Notes: generated from the letters alone by a model not told the origin. Shown: positions 32,437-45,001, counted from the first letter of the stretch. The stretch: DNA of 64,000 nt from Micromonospora parathelypteridis (GCF_014201145.1 NZ_JACHDP010000001.1:6634001-6698000), one strand, 5' to 3'. Made by a program: numbers and translations.

Positions 32437-34992
32437 TCAGTCGTGGGCGATCGCGCCCAGGACGTTGATCCGTGCCGCACGGATGGCGGGTAGCACCGCG
32501 GCCACCACCCCGATGATCGCGGCGAGACCGAGGAAGACACCCATCTGCCCCCAGGGCAGGATCAGGTCGGTGATGCCCTCGTCCTTGAGCGCCTCGACCA
32601 CCGCGGCGCCGAGGCCGGTGCCGACCGCCACGCCGAGCAGCGCGCCGAACACGGAGATCACCACCGCCTCCACGGTGATCATGCCCATGGTCTGCGACCG
32701 GCGCAGGCCGATCGCCCGCAGCAGACCCAACTCGCGGGTCCGCTCCAGCACCGACAGCGCCAGGGTGTTGATGATGCCGAGCACGGCGATCACGATGGCC
32801 AGGGCCAGCAGGATCTGGATCATCGTGAGCAGCCCGTCGAGCTGACCGGTCTGCTGCTTGATGAACGCGTCCATGTCGGCCACCGACACCTCGGGGCTGT
32901 CCGCCAGCAGCGTCTCCACCTGGGGCTGCACGTCGGACACCCGGGTGCCGGGGGCGAGCTGGATGAAGCCCTGGATGGGCTGCGGGATGGCGAAGTCCTT
33001 CGCGGCCTGCACCGGCAGCGTCACCGGGTTGGTCAGCTGCGAGGACTCGTAGATGCCGCTGATCGTGTACGTCCGTGCCTCGCCCCGGTTGAGCTGCACC
33101 TTCACCGTGGAGCCCACTGACCAGCCACGGGAGGTGGCGGTGTCGGAGCTGGCCAGCATCTGGGTCGGCCCGAGCCGGTCGATGTCACCGGCGGTGGCCT
33201 TCGCGCCGAAGATCTGCCGCAGCGACGTGATGTCGCTGCTCGCCGCGACCCAGGTGCTCTCGCCGTCGAGCTTCGCCATGTCGCCGTACTCGCCGTCGAC
33301 CAGCCGCACACCGGGCAGGGTCTTCGCCTGGTCCAGCACCCCCGGGTCGAAGCTCGGCGGACGCGGACCGCCCTGCACCCCGGCGATCACCAATTCGGCC
33401 TTGATGGTGTCCTTGGCGAGCGCGCTGATGCTGCCCTTGGCCGAGTCGAGGATCACCGTGACGCCGGTGACCAGCGCGATGCCGACCATCAGCGCGGCAG
33501 CGGTGATCGCCGTCCGGCGGGGGTTGCGGCCGGAGTTGAGCCGGCCCAGCTTGCCCGGAACCGACCAGGAGAAGATCGCACCGAGCAGGCTCACCACCGG
33601 CCGGCTGATCAGCGGGGTCAGCAGCGCCACGCCGATGAAGGCGAACAGCACCCCACCGAGGATGGTGGGCAGCGTCTGCCCGCGCGCGTTGCCGCTGAGC
33701 CCGAGGAACAGCAGCACCGCGCCGACGCCGGTGACCAGCGACCCGGCCACGGTGACCTTGGTCAACGGCCGGTCCGGGGTGGCCACGTCCTGCATGGCCG
33801 CGATCGGCGGGATCCGGGACGCCCGCAGCGCCGGCAGCAGGGCCGCCACCACGGTGATGATCAGACCGACGGCGAACGAACCGATCACCGCGGCCGCCGG
33901 CACGCCGATCCCGGCGAGGGTGAGACCGCCGGCCAGCTTGCCGAACAGGAACGCCAGCAGCGCGCCGATCCCGATGCCCGCGGCCAGGCCGAGGACCGAG
34001 GCGATCAGCCCCACCGCGATCGCCTCCAGCACCACCGAACCGATGATCTGCCGACCGCTGGCCCCGATGGCGCGCATCAGCGCCAGTTCCCGGGTCCGCT
34101 GCGCGACGATGATCGAGAAGGTGTTGAGGATGAGGAAGGTGCCCACGAGCAGCGCCACCGCGGCGAAGCCGAGCAGGATCTTGTTGAAGAAGGACAGGCC
34201 CTCCTTCAGGCTCGCCGAGGCGTCGGCGGCGACCTGCTCGCCGGTCTTCACCTCGAAGTCCGGGCCCAGGGCGCGAGCCACGTCGTCGCGCAGCGCCTCG
34301 TCGGAGGCCCCGCCGGCATTGGCTACGGTGATGCTGCTGAACGTGTCCGGCTGGCCGAGCATCAGCCGCTGCGCCACGGGCGTGGTGAAGAAGACCTCGT
34401 TGACCCCGCCGATCGAGTCGCGGTCACCGCTGTAGCCCATGATGCCGACGAGCGTGAAGTCCCGCTTCTTCGACTCGAACGCGGTCAGCACGCCGACCTT
34501 CTGGCCGACCTGCACCTTCGCCGCGGTGGCCAAGGACTTGTTGATCACGATCTCGTCCTCGGCCTGCGGCCCGCGCCCCTCCCGCAACTGCATCAGCTCG
34601 CTCTCGCCGGTCCAGTTCTCGCCCAACTGCGGCGGACCGAACGAGGTGAGCACCTTGCCGTTGCTGCCGATCACGCGAGCGCCGTCGGCGTTGACGATGC
34701 CGGTCGCCGAAGCGACCCCCGGCACCTGCTTGACCCGGTCCACCACGGCGGCGGGCAGCGGGGCGGAGGTCTGCTCGCCCTCCAACTCGCTCAGCTCCAC
34801 CTTCGGTTTCGCCGCGACGTTCACGTCGATCTCGGAGAAGCCGTCGGCGAAGACCGAGTCGAAGGAGCGACCCAGCGTGTCGGTGAGCACGAAGGCGCCG
34901 GAGACGAACATCACCCCGAGCACCACCGCCAGCCCGGACAGGATCAGCCGGACCTTGCGGGCCAGCAGACTCTTCATTGTCGCCCGGAACAT
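32437..34992 (-). CDS. FtsX-like ABC transporter permease
   Basis: An 851-residue MacB/FtsX-family permease with two FtsX cores. TM1 is RKVRLILSGLAVVLGVMFVSGAFVL, followed by an extracytoplasmic MacB-like periplasmic region (~40-240), a first FtsX block (IVAQRTRELALMRAIGASGRQIIGSV, ~265-370), a second TM set, a second extracytoplasmic region (~500-690) and a final FtsX block (TRELGLLRAIGLRRSQTMGM near 765). The start codon overlaps the stop of the ATPase gene (TGATG). Such transporters export or release lipids, peptides or antibiotics rather than import solutes; substrate unknown. Confidence 0.92.
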   Translation of the reverse strand: MFRATMKSLLARKVRLILSGLAVVLGVMFVSGAFVLTDTLGRSFDSVFADGFSEIDVNVAAKPKVELSELEGEQTSAPLPAAVVDRVKQVPGVASATGIVNADGARVIGSNGKVLTSFGPPQLGENWTGESELMQLREGRGPQAEDEIVINKSLATAAKVQVGQKVGVLTAFESKKRDFTLVGIMGYSGDRDSIGGVNEVFFTTPVAQRLMLGQPDTFSSITVANAGGASDEALRDDVARALGPDFEVKTGEQVAADASASLKEGLSFFNKILLGFAAVALLVGTFLILNTFSIIVAQRTRELALMRAIGASGRQIIGSVVLEAIAVGLIASVLGLAAGIGIGALLAFLFGKLAGGLTLAGIGVPAAAVIGSFAVGLIITVVAALLPALRASRIPPIAAMQDVATPDRPLTKVTVAGSLVTGVGAVLLFLGLSGNARGQTLPTILGGVLFAFIGVALLTPLISRPVVSLLGAIFSWSVPGKLGRLNSGRNPRRTAITAAALMVGIALVTGVTVILDSAKGSISALAKDTIKAELVIAGVQGGPRPPSFDPGVLDQAKTLPGVRLVDGEYGDMAKLDGESTWVAASSDITSLRQIFGAKATAGDIDRLGPTQMLASSDTATSRGWSVGSTVKVQLNRGEARTYTISGIYESSQLTNPVTLPVQAAKDFAIPQPIQGFIQLAPGTRVSDVQPQVETLLADSPEVSVADMDAFIKQQTGQLDGLLTMIQILLALAIVIAVLGIINTLALSVLERTRELGLLRAIGLRRSQTMGMITVEAVVISVFGALLGVAVGTGLGAAVVEALKDEGITDLILPWGQMGVFLGLAAIIGVVAAVLPAIRAARINVLGAIAHD

Positions 34993-35759
34993 CAGTTGCC
35001 CACCTCAGCCGGGGTGTCCAGCTTCTTCATGGTGTCCAGCACCGTCTCGGCGGTCGGCTCGATCAGTTCCGAGACGATCTGCCCGTCGGCGAGGAAGACC
35101 ACCCGGTCGGCGTACGCGGCGGCGGTCGGGTCGTGGGTGACCATCACGATCGTCTGGCCGTGCTCGCGAACCGAGTCGCGCAGGAAGTTGAGCACCTCCG
35201 CGCCGGAGCGTGAGTCCAGGTTTCCGGTCGGCTCGTCCGCGAAGATCACCTCGGGACGGGAGACCAGCGCCCGCGCGCACGCCACCCGCTGCTGCTGGCC
35301 GCCGGAGAGCTGCGCCGGCCGGTGGTCCAGCCGGTCGCGCAGACCGACGGTGTCGATCACCGTGTCGTACCAGGCCGCCTCCGGCTTGCGGCCGGCGATC
35401 GACAGCGGCAGCAGAATGTTCTCCTTGGCGGTCAGCGTGGGCAGCAGGTTGAACTGCTGGAAGATGAAGCCAACCTTGTCGCGGCGCAGCTTCGTCAGCC
35501 CCGCGTCACCCAGCCCTGTGACGGTCGTCTCACCGATCGCCACCGTCCCCCGGGTCACCGAGTCAAGCCCGGCGAGGCAGTGCATCAGCGTCGACTTGCC
35601 GGAACCCGACGGCCCCATGATCGCGGTGAACCGGCCACGTTCGAATTCCGCGCTGACCCCCCGCAGCGCGATGACCTGAGCCTCGCCGCTGCCGTACACC
35701 TTCCACACGTCGTTCGCCCGGGCCGCGGCCTGCGCCTGCCGGCCTACCGTCGCGGTCAC
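34992..35759 (-). CDS. ABC transporter ATP-binding protein (MacB/LolD-like)
   Basis: A 255-residue ATPase with Walker A GPSGSGKST, Q-loop FIFQQFNLLPTL, signature LSGGQQQRVACARAL, Walker B VIFADEPTGNLD and the switch His in VTHDP. The GNLDS segment and length are typical of the MacB/LolD group that pairs with FtsX permeases. GTG 35759 (VTATVGRQAQ) has a GAGG site; the upstream frame is unrelated. It heads an operon with the permease. An operator-like dyad lies 150 bases upstream. Confidence 0.95.
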   Translation of the reverse strand: MTATVGRQAQAAARANDVWKVYGSGEAQVIALRGVSAEFERGRFTAIMGPSGSGKSTLMHCLAGLDSVTRGTVAIGETTVTGLGDAGLTKLRRDKVGFIFQQFNLLPTLTAKENILLPLSIAGRKPEAAWYDTVIDTVGLRDRLDHRPAQLSGGQQQRVACARALVSRPEVIFADEPTGNLDSRSGAEVLNFLRDSVREHGQTIVMVTHDPTAAAYADRVVFLADGQIVSELIEPTAETVLDTMKKLDTPAEVGN

Positions 35760-35906
35760 GTCATCTACCTCTTCCGTCTGTCCGAATTCACGCCGCCCCC
35801 CGATGGTCCGGCGCGACTGTTCCATCATCGGCGCTGCTCACGCCCGTTCCGTCCGCCCACGGGCTGACCCCGCGCGGATTTCCCGCTGCGGGTGCACCCC
35901 CATGCC

Positions 35907-35928
35907 GAGTCAGGGTTGCCCCTGACTC
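35907..35928. promoter_or_regulatory. Candidate operator dyad upstream of the ABC operon
   Basis: GAGTCAGGG-TTGC-CCCTGACTC is a perfect nine-base dyad between the response-regulator gene and the ABC operon, both on the minus strand. It could be the response regulator's binding site or a transcription terminator for it; there is no T-run. The rest of 35760-36114 holds nothing else I can identify. Confidence 0.5.
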
Positions 35929-36114
35929 GACGCCCGGTCGACCGTGTTTCCGATCGTGCGGTACGCCGTCGGCCCGACGCTCCCACCTGACGCCACAGGA
36001 GGGTCAACCGCGCCGAGCCACCTCTGGTCACGGTAGGTGACGACGGCAACGGCCTACGTCCCCCCAGGGTGGGATCTTCGAGTACGCCGGGTGAGGTACT
36101 CGGGACGGCGGAGG

Positions 36115-36801
36115 CTACGCCCGGGGGCGGACCAGACCCGACTCGTACGCCAGCACCACGGCCTGTACCCGGTCGCGTAGCCGCAGCTTGGTCAGCACAT
36201 GCCCGACATGGGTCTTGATGGTGGTTTCGCTGACCGACAGCACCGCCGCGATCTCGGCGTTGGACAGGCCTCGGGCGACCTGCACCAGCACTTCGCGCTC
36301 GCGCTCGGTGAGCGCGTCGAGCGCCGCCGACGGCGTCGCCGTCGGGTCGGGCAACAGCGTGGCGAAGCGGTCCAGCAGCCGCCGCAGGATCCGTGGCGCC
36401 ACCACCGCGTCCCCGCCCGCCACCGTGCGGATCGCCGAAATCAACTCCTCGGCCGGCACGTCCTTGGCCAGGAACCCGCTGGCCCCGGCACGCAACGCGC
36501 CCACCACATACTCGTCCAGGTCGAACGTGGTCAGCACCAGCACCCGCACCGGCAGTCGAGCGTCGACGATCGCCCGGGTCGCGGCGACCCCGTCCATCCG
36601 GGGCATCCGGATGTCCATCAGAACGACGTCGGGTAGCAGCCGGCGGGACAGCTCCACCGCCTCCAGGCCGTCACCGGCCTCCGCCACCACGTCCAGGTCA
36701 CCCTCGGTGCCCAGCACCATCCGGAACCCGGTACGTAGCAGCGGTTGGTCGTCGGCGAGCAGGATCCGCACCGGCCGCGCCGGGGCCGCCCGATCGGTCA
36801 T
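36115..36801 (-). CDS. NarL/LuxR-family response regulator
   Basis: A 228-residue two-component response regulator. The receiver domain (~10-125) has the acidic pocket ADDQPLL, the phosphorylated Asp in PDVVLMDIRMPRMDG, Thr in VLVLTTFD and Lys in FLAKDVPAEE. The C-terminal LuxR helix-turn-helix (~155-220) is LTEREREVLVQVARGLSNAEIAAVLSVSETTIKTHVGHVL. ATG 36801 has a GGAG site. There is no sensor kinase gene on either side, which is unusual for this family; the ABC operon 356 bases downstream is a likely target. Confidence 0.95.
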   Translation of the reverse strand: MTDRAAPARPVRILLADDQPLLRTGFRMVLGTEGDLDVVAEAGDGLEAVELSRRLLPDVVLMDIRMPRMDGVAATRAIVDARLPVRVLVLTTFDLDEYVVGALRAGASGFLAKDVPAEELISAIRTVAGGDAVVAPRILRRLLDRFATLLPDPTATPSAALDALTEREREVLVQVARGLSNAEIAAVLSVSETTIKTHVGHVLTKLRLRDRVQAVVLAYESGLVRPRA

Positions 36802-37039
36802 GTCGTCTCCTGTCCAGCCGGCGTCCTGCTGCCGCACCGGTCATCCTCGCGTACACCGGCCGGTGCGTCGCGGATCACCGTATTGGCCGGCCCGTCGCTC
36901 TGTCCCGACCGGAACGGCACCGCTTTGGTCGGCTTTCCGGCATCGGCGTCGGCACGAGAGCGCACCGGGCGCGAGCGATCAGGGCCGTCGGGGCCCGGCG
37001 GGTCTCACCGCGCGGGGCGCGAACGTCGCCCGGGGGCCG

Positions 37040-37954
37040 TCACTCGTCCGCGCCCGGCGCCACCGGAGCGGACCGGGAATCGCGCAGCGGGTCGGCGCTC
37101 GCCGCCGCGACCGGGAAGGGCGGCGGAGTGCCGCCGAAGCTGGGGCACAGCGCCTGGTGGCTGCACCAGTCGCAGAGGCGGCTCGGCCGAGGCCGGAAAT
37201 CCTGCCGGGCGGTGGCCTGCTCGATCGCCCTCCACAGGGCCACCACCGTGCGCTCGAAGCGGACCAGGTCGTCGGCGTCCGGCGTGTAGTCCAACACCTC
37301 GGCGTCGCGCAGGTAGAGCAGTCGCAGCACCCTGGGGACCACCCCCCGGGTGCGCCACAGCACCAGCGCGTAGAACTTCAACTGGAACAACGCCCGCGCC
37401 TCGAACGCCTCCCGTGGCGCGCCCCCGGTCTTGTAGTCGACCACCCGCAGCGCGCCGTCCGGTGCGACGTCGAGCCGGTCGAGGTAGCCCCGGATCAACA
37501 ACTCCTCGTCGACCACCGCCGAGATCAGGCTCTCCCGTTCGGCCGGCTCCAGCCGGGTCGGGTCCTCCACCGCGAAGTAGCCCTCCAGCAGCCCGGCTGC
37601 CGAGCGGAGGAACTCCACCGGACCGGCCGGCTCGGCCCCGTCGAAGATCCCGGCCAGCTCCGGCTGCTCGGTGACCAGCCGGTCCCACTGGGGCGCCACC
37701 AGGTCGCCGGCGGCCGCCGGCGTGCGGCCCTGCGCGGGCAGGTCGAACAGGCGCTCCAGCACCGCGTGCACCAGCGTGCCCCGGGCCTGCTCGATGGTGG
37801 TGCGCTCGGGCAGCCGGTCGATGCTGCGGAACCGGTACAGCAGCGGGCAGGTCTTGAAATCCGCCGCACGCGACGGGGACAGCGAGGCCCGCACCGTAGG
37901 CGGCGCCTGCGCCGGGGAGGTGGGCTGGGAGGTGGTGACCGGTTCCGCCGTCAT
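37040..37954 (-). CDS. RecB-family Fe-S nuclease (PD-(D/E)XK)
   Basis: A 304-residue single-domain nuclease of the AddB/Cas4-like family. The nuclease core contains ARGTLVHAVLERLFDLP, ELLIRGYLDRLDVAPDG (catalytic Asp region) and LRVVDYKTG (the DxK motif), and the cysteines CPLLYRF (about 36) and CDWCSHQALC (about 275-284) would hold a 4Fe-4S cluster. The gene starts at ATG 37954 with TAACCT eight bases upstream. It is divergent from the site-2 protease gene. The role is presumably DNA-end processing; no helicase partner is adjacent. Confidence 0.88.
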   Translation of the reverse strand: MTAEPVTTSQPTSPAQAPPTVRASLSPSRAADFKTCPLLYRFRSIDRLPERTTIEQARGTLVHAVLERLFDLPAQGRTPAAAGDLVAPQWDRLVTEQPELAGIFDGAEPAGPVEFLRSAAGLLEGYFAVEDPTRLEPAERESLISAVVDEELLIRGYLDRLDVAPDGALRVVDYKTGGAPREAFEARALFQLKFYALVLWRTRGVVPRVLRLLYLRDAEVLDYTPDADDLVRFERTVVALWRAIEQATARQDFRPRPSRLCDWCSHQALCPSFGGTPPPFPVAAASADPLRDSRSAPVAPGADE

Positions 37955-38018
37955 GTCGGCAAAGGTTAGGGCACCGGTGTGACACCGACCGCCGCCCGCC
38001 CCGTACAGCGACGGTCCG

Positions 38019-40230
<2,212 letters not shown>

Positions 40231-40234
<4 letters not shown>

Positions 40235-40803
40235 GCCGACCGGGCTACGGCGGCGGAGACCTCCCTGCGGTCTTCCCCGACTGGTCGCCCTACCAGGATC
40301 TGGAGTCGGCGGCGCGGGCCTACCTGCGCGACCCGGACGTGGCCCTGGAGGCGCTCGGTGGCGTGCTGCGCGGCGCGTCGGTGCTCGGCTTCACCCTGGA
40401 ACGCTTCGTCAACGAGGTCAACGGCGTGTGGCAGGAGGTCGTCGTCTGCGACGGCAGTCGGCTGATCCTCTGGCACGGCGAGGACGTACCGCCGGAGGAG
40501 GGCCCGCCGGGCTCGATGACCTCGTCGTTGCGGGTGGTGCCGGTCTCCACCGTCACCGAGGTCGGCTGCCGGCGGCGGCTCAACCGCTCCGACAGCGGCG
40601 AGATCCGGGTCGACAGCATCGACGTCTACCTGCTGCTCACCTCGCTGGACGAGGCGCCGCCGAGCGAGGAGATGGTCGGCACGCCACGGCACGACGCGCT
40701 GCGCTTCGGCAAGACCCTCGACGACGGCGGGGCCGGGCAGATCGCCCGGCTGGAGGAGTTCGCGCGGCTGGTCGCATCGGTGGTCGGCCGTCCGATGCTC
40801 TGA
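40231..40803 (+). CDS. Conserved hypothetical protein of the trmI-arc neighbourhood
   Basis: A 190-residue soluble protein (MSRPGYGGGDLPAVFPDWSPYQDLESAARAYLRDP...). The centre is beta-rich (VWQEVVVCDGSRLILWHGEDVP, SSLRVVPVSTVTEVGCRR), the last third helical (RLEEFARLVASVVGRPML). It has a GGGGGAG ribosome-binding site before ATG 40231. I recognise it only as a conserved protein in this position in actinobacteria, between trmI and arc; I know no function. It is convergent to the ferredoxin gene. Confidence 0.75.
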
Positions 40804-40822
40804 GGCGTACCCCGTCCTGGGC

Positions 40823-40848
40823 CCGGCCGGGCCGTGTGGCCCGGCCGG
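40823..40848. terminator. Bidirectional hairpin terminator
   Basis: CCGGCCGGGCC (40823-40833), loop GTGT, and its complement at 40838-40848 lie between convergent genes. No T-run follows. Confidence 0.7.
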
Positions 40849-40855
40849 CCGGTGA

Positions 40856-41149
40856 TCAGTCTTCCTCGGCGTCCGGCCCGGCGACCTCGACACCGTCGCC
40901 GCGCACCACGTGGATGCAGTCGCCCGGGCACTCCTTCGCGGAGTCGATCACCTCGAGCCGCAGGTGCTCGGGCACGTCGACGCGGCTGCCCGGCGCCATC
41001 CGCAGCTCACCGTCGGCGCCCTTGACGTACGCCAGGCCGTCGATGTCGAACTCGAAAACCTCCGGCGCGTACTGCACGCAGAGCCCATCGCCCGTGCACA
41101 GATCCTGGTCCACCCAGACCTGCAGCTGATCGGTCGCGACCTCGGCCAT
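40856..41149 (-). CDS. Ferredoxin (single-cluster, 3Fe-4S or 4Fe-4S)
   Basis: A 97-residue acidic ferredoxin. The cluster motif [22 protein letters not shown] has Asp in place of the second Cys (CxxDGxC), and the distal Cys lies in [10 protein letters not shown]. This pattern is typical of actinomycete P450-reducing ferredoxins with a 3Fe-4S cluster. ATG 41149 ([15 protein letters not shown]) has a GGGGGTG site; ATG 41164 gives four more residues. It is divergent from arc, and no P450 lies nearby. Confidence 0.9.
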   Translation of the reverse strand: MAEVATDQLQVWVDQDLCTGDGLCVQYAPEVFEFDIDGLAYVKGADGELRMAPGSRVDVPEHLRLEVIDSAKECPGDCIHVVRGDGVEVAGPDAEED

Positions 41150-41327
41150 CAGTGCACCCCCCATGTTCTCGCGTCGTACGGTCCGACGGTACCTGAACGC
41201 CGGTACCGGCCCGCCGGGCCACCCTTGGCGATCAAGGTTCGGTGACGAGGGTGTTGCATGGGACCGAATCGGCCTCATAGCGGCTAGTGTTAGGGCAGAA
41301 CGTTCAAGCCCCCCGGGGAGGTGGGAC

Positions 41328-43112
41328 GTGGCAGCACGCAGCGACGACGCGGACTCGCGCGCCGCACGGTGGGAGAAGGAAGCCCACGATCTCTCCACGC
41401 AGGTCGCGTTCCTTCAGGAGGAACTCGCTCTGGTGCGGCGTAAGTTGACCGAGAGCCCCCGACACGTCCGGCAGCTCGAAGAGCGGCTGGCGGCCACCCA
41501 GGCACAGTTGGCGCGGCTGACCGAGAACAACGACCGGCTGGTGAGCACCCTCAAGGAGGCTCGCACGCAGATCGTGACGCTCAAGGAGGAGATCGACCGG
41601 CTCGCACAGCCGCCGAGTGGTTACGGCGTCTTCCTGGCCAAGCACGAGGACGGCACGGTGGACGTCTTCACCGGCGGCCGCAAGTTGCGGGTCTCCGTCT
41701 CGCCCTCACTGGACGTGGCCGAGTTGCGCCGCGGTCAGGAGGTCCTGCTCAACGACGCGCTCAACATCGTCGACGCGTTCGGCTACGAGCGGGTCGGCGA
41801 GGTGGTGATGCTCAAGGAGATCCTGGAGGGACCAGGTGGCGGTCCGGGTGACCGGGCGCTGGTGGTCTCGCACTCCGACGAGGAGCGCATCGTGCACCTC
41901 GCCGAGACGCTGATCGGCTCGACGATCCGCGCCGGCGACTCGCTCATGATCGAGCCCCGCTCGGCGTACGCGTACGAGCGGATCCCGAAGAGCGAGGTCG
42001 AGGAGCTGGTCCTGGAGGAGGTGCCCGACGTCGACTACGGCGACATCGGTGGCCTCCAGTCGCAGATCGAGCAGATCCGGGACGCCGTGGAGCTGCCCTT
42101 CCTGCACGCGGACCTGTTCCGTGAGCACCAGCTCCGTCCGCCCAAGGGCATCCTGCTCTACGGCCCGCCCGGCTGTGGCAAGACGCTCATCGCCAAGGCG
42201 GTGGCCAACTCGCTGGCCAAGAAGATCGCCGAACGGCAGGGCAAGGAGAAGCACACCAGCTTCTTCCTCAACATCAAGGGCCCGGAGCTGCTCAACAAGT
42301 ACGTCGGCGAGACGGAGCGGCACATCCGGCTGATCTTCCAGCGCGCACGGGAGAAGGCCGGCGAGGGCACCCCGGTGATCGTGTTCTTCGACGAGATGGA
42401 CTCGATCTTCCGGACCCGCGGCTCCGGTGTCTCCTCGGACGTGGAGAACACCATCGTCCCGCAGCTGCTCAGCGAGATCGACGGCGTGGAGGGGCTGGAG
42501 AACGTCATCGTCATCGGCGCCTCCAACCGGGAAGACATGATCGACCCGGCGATTCTGCGCCCCGGTCGGCTCGATGTGAAGATCAAGATCGAGCGACCGG
42601 ACGCCGAAGCGGCCAAGGACATCTTCTCCAAGTACATCCTCTCCGGACTGCCCCTGCACCCGGACGACCTGGCCGAGCACGGAGCCGACCCCCAGGCCAC
42701 CGTCGCGGCGATGATCGACGCCGTGGTGCTGCGGATGTACTCGGAAACCGAGGAGAACCGCTTCCTCGAAGTCACCTACGCCAACGGTGACAAGGAAGTC
42801 CTCTACTTCAAGGACTTCAACTCCGGCGCGATGATCCAGAACATCGTCGACCGGGCCAAGAAGATGGCCATCAAGGAGTTCCTCACCTCCGCTCGCAAGG
42901 GGCTGCGCCTGCAGCACCTGCTCGACTCCTGCGTCGACGAGTTCCGCGAGAACGAGGACCTCCCCAACACCACCAACCCCGACGACTGGGCCCGCATCTC
43001 TGGCAAGAAGGGCGAGCGGATCGTCTACATCCGCACGCTCGTCTCCGGTGGCAAGGGCGCTGAGGCCGGCCGGTCCATCGAGACCGCCAGCAACACCGGC
43101 CAGTACCTCTGA
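41328..43112 (+). CDS. arc: Proteasome-associated AAA ATPase Arc/Mpa
   Basis: Hexameric ATPase that recognises Pup with its N-terminal coiled coil and feeds pupylated proteins into the 20S proteasome. The 594-residue chain shows the coiled coil (~10-70, [21 protein letters not shown]), two OB folds (~75-220), Walker [15 protein letters not shown] (~275), Walker [13 protein letters not shown], the AAA sensor region and the C-terminal gate-opening motif GQYL. GTG 41328 is chosen for the GGGGAGG site; TAGTGT about 40 bases upstream is a possible -10. It heads the proteasome cluster and ends at a strong terminator. Confidence 0.97.
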   Translation: MAARSDDADSRAARWEKEAHDLSTQVAFLQEELALVRRKLTESPRHVRQLEERLAATQAQLARLTENNDRLVSTLKEARTQIVTLKEEIDRLAQPPSGYGVFLAKHEDGTVDVFTGGRKLRVSVSPSLDVAELRRGQEVLLNDALNIVDAFGYERVGEVVMLKEILEGPGGGPGDRALVVSHSDEERIVHLAETLIGSTIRAGDSLMIEPRSAYAYERIPKSEVEELVLEEVPDVDYGDIGGLQSQIEQIRDAVELPFLHADLFREHQLRPPKGILLYGPPGCGKTLIAKAVANSLAKKIAERQGKEKHTSFFLNIKGPELLNKYVGETERHIRLIFQRAREKAGEGTPVIVFFDEMDSIFRTRGSGVSSDVENTIVPQLLSEIDGVEGLENVIVIGASNREDMIDPAILRPGRLDVKIKIERPDAEAAKDIFSKYILSGLPLHPDDLAEHGADPQATVAAMIDAVVLRMYSETEENRFLEVTYANGDKEVLYFKDFNSGAMIQNIVDRAKKMAIKEFLTSARKGLRLQHLLDSCVDEFRENEDLPNTTNPDDWARISGKKGERIVYIRTLVSGGKGAEAGRSIETASNTGQYL

Positions 43113-43117
43113 TCGTC

Positions 43118-43153
43118 CAGCGGCGGCACCGGACTCGTCCGGTGCCGCCGCTG
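43118..43153 (+). terminator. Terminator of arc
   Basis: Perfect 16-base arms 43118-43133 and 43138-43153 around CTCG, followed by a pyrimidine-rich GTGCTTCTGCTTCT tract. It lies six bases after the arc stop. Confidence 0.9.
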
Positions 43154-43391
43154 CGTGCTTCTGCTTCTCCGCCTCCGTCGAGTCCGCCCGGACCGCGCAG
43201 CTTCTGCGTCGCAGCCCTCGTCCACTGCGGCCGCTGGTGGCCGACCAGGCCGCTCAGCAGGCCATCGACGGAATCCGCGCGGCGAGCCCGTCGCCGCGGG
43301 CGGGCCTCACCGTGATGCCACTCCACGTCGCCCCGGCACGGTAGCCACGCCGCGCCGCCGGCAGGGCCGCGCGGTGGGCCACCGCGCAGAC
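43154..43391. other. Intergenic region between arc and dop
   Basis: After the terminator I see no credible gene here. Overlapping frames exist on both strands but lack homology and ribosome-binding sites. It should hold the upstream part of the dop promoter. Confidence 0.5.
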
Positions 43392-43397
43392 TAGTCT
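43392..43397 (+). promoter_or_regulatory. -10 element upstream of dop
   Basis: TAGTCT plus seven bases leads to GTG 43405, which is out of frame with dop. The dop message would thus carry about 49 bases ahead of ATG 43454. Confidence 0.5.
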
Positions 43398-43453
43398 CGA
43401 TGGTGTGAGCGGCGGGTACGCCGGCTCCAGGGGCGAGCGAAGCGAGTGGTCGC

Positions 43454-44971
43454 ATGACGGTACGTCGGATCATGGGCACCGAAGTCGAGTACGGCATCTC
43501 CGTGCCCGGACAGGCCGGAGCCAACCCGATGGTCACCTCATCACAGGTGGTCAACGCCTATGGGGCCCGCCCAGAACTGAACCGGGGCGGGCGAGCTCGT
43601 TGGGACTACGAGGAAGAGTCGCCGCTGCGCGACGCCCGCGGCTTCACCTACTCCGGAGCGGCCTACGACCCCGCCGAGGCGTTGGCCGACGAGGACCTCG
43701 GCCTCGCCAACGTGATACTCACCAACGGCGCACGTCTCTACGTCGACCACGCCCACCCCGAATACTCCACCCCGGAGGTCACCACCCCCCGGGACGTGGT
43801 GCGCTGGGACAAGGCCGGCGAGCGGGTGATGGCCGAGGCGTCGCGTCGCGCCGCCACCATCCCGGGCAGTCAGCCGATCCACCTCTACAAGAACAACACC
43901 GACAACAAGGGCGCCAGCTACGGCGCCCACGAGAACTACCTGATGCGCCGGCAGACCCCGTTCGCCGACATCGTGGCGTACCTGACGCCGTTCTTCGTCA
44001 CCCGCCAGATCGTCTGCGGTGCCGGCCGGGTCGGCATCGGCCAGGACGGCGGGCAGAGCGGCTTCCAGATCTCCCAGCGCGCCGACTTCTTCGAGGTCGA
44101 GGTGGGCCTGGAGACGACCCTCAAGCGGCCGATCATCAACACCCGCGACGAGCCGCACGCCGACGCCGACAAGTACCGCCGGCTGCACGTCATCATCGGC
44201 GACGCCAACCTCTCCGAGATCTCCACCTACCTCAAGGTCGGCACCACCGCGCTGATCCTCAACATGATCGAGGAGAAGGCGCTCGGCGCCGACCTCGGCA
44301 TCGCCGACCCGGTCAGCGAGCTGCGCGCGGTCAGCCACGACCCCAGCCTGTCGCACCGCATGCGACTGCGCGACGGTCGCCGGCTCACCGCGCTGGACCT
44401 GCAATGGGCGTACCTGGAGCGGGTCCGGTCCTTTGTCGACGACCGGTACGGCACCGACGCCGACGAGCAGACCGTCGATGTGCTCGACCGCTGGGAGAGC
44501 GTGCTGGACCGGCTCGGCCGCGACCCGATGCTCTGCGCCGACGAGCTGGACTGGGTGGCCAAACTGCGGCTGCTGGAGGGTTACCGGGAGCGCGAGAAGC
44601 TCGGCTGGGGCGCGCACAAGCTCCAACTGGTCGACCTGCAGTACTCCGACGTCCGGCCGGAGAAGGGCCTCTACCATCGGCTGGTCAGCCGGGGGGCGAT
44701 GAAGACGCTGCTCACCGACGACGAGACCCGTACCGCGATGACCGAGCCGCCGGAGGACACCCGCGCCTACTTCCGCGGCCGTTGCCTCGCCCAGTACGCG
44801 TCCGAGGTGGTGGCCGCGAGCTGGGATTCGGTGATCTTCGACGTGGGTCGGGAGTCGCTGGTGCGGGTGCCGATGATGGAGCCGGAGCGTGGCACTCGTG
44901 CGCACGTCGGAGCACTGTTCGACCGCTGCGCCAGCGCCAAGGACCTGCTGGAGACGTTGACCGGGGGCTGA
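43454..44971 (+). CDS. dop: Dop, Pup depupylase/deamidase
   Basis: Dop is a carboxylate-amine-ligase-fold enzyme that cleaves Pup from substrates (depupylation) and, where Pup ends in Gln, deamidates it. The 505-residue chain shows the EVEYG motif (Mg/ATP ligand, about residues 10-14), the catalytic Asp near residue 98 in [14 protein letters not shown], and the conserved [19 protein letters not shown] and [18 protein letters not shown] blocks shared with PafA. A Dop-loop-like insert lies around residues 35-60. ATG 43454 is standard; ATG 43472 is possible. It lies ahead of pup with its own terminator between. Confidence 0.97.
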   Translation: MTVRRIMGTEVEYGISVPGQAGANPMVTSSQVVNAYGARPELNRGGRARWDYEEESPLRDARGFTYSGAAYDPAEALADEDLGLANVILTNGARLYVDHAHPEYSTPEVTTPRDVVRWDKAGERVMAEASRRAATIPGSQPIHLYKNNTDNKGASYGAHENYLMRRQTPFADIVAYLTPFFVTRQIVCGAGRVGIGQDGGQSGFQISQRADFFEVEVGLETTLKRPIINTRDEPHADADKYRRLHVIIGDANLSEISTYLKVGTTALILNMIEEKALGADLGIADPVSELRAVSHDPSLSHRMRLRDGRRLTALDLQWAYLERVRSFVDDRYGTDADEQTVDVLDRWESVLDRLGRDPMLCADELDWVAKLRLLEGYREREKLGWGAHKLQLVDLQYSDVRPEKGLYHRLVSRGAMKTLLTDDETRTAMTEPPEDTRAYFRGRCLAQYASEVVAASWDSVIFDVGRESLVRVPMMEPERGTRAHVGALFDRCASAKDLLETLTGG

Positions 44972-45001
44972 ACACGCGTCCGGATGCCCGTCGTGTGCCG
45001 C

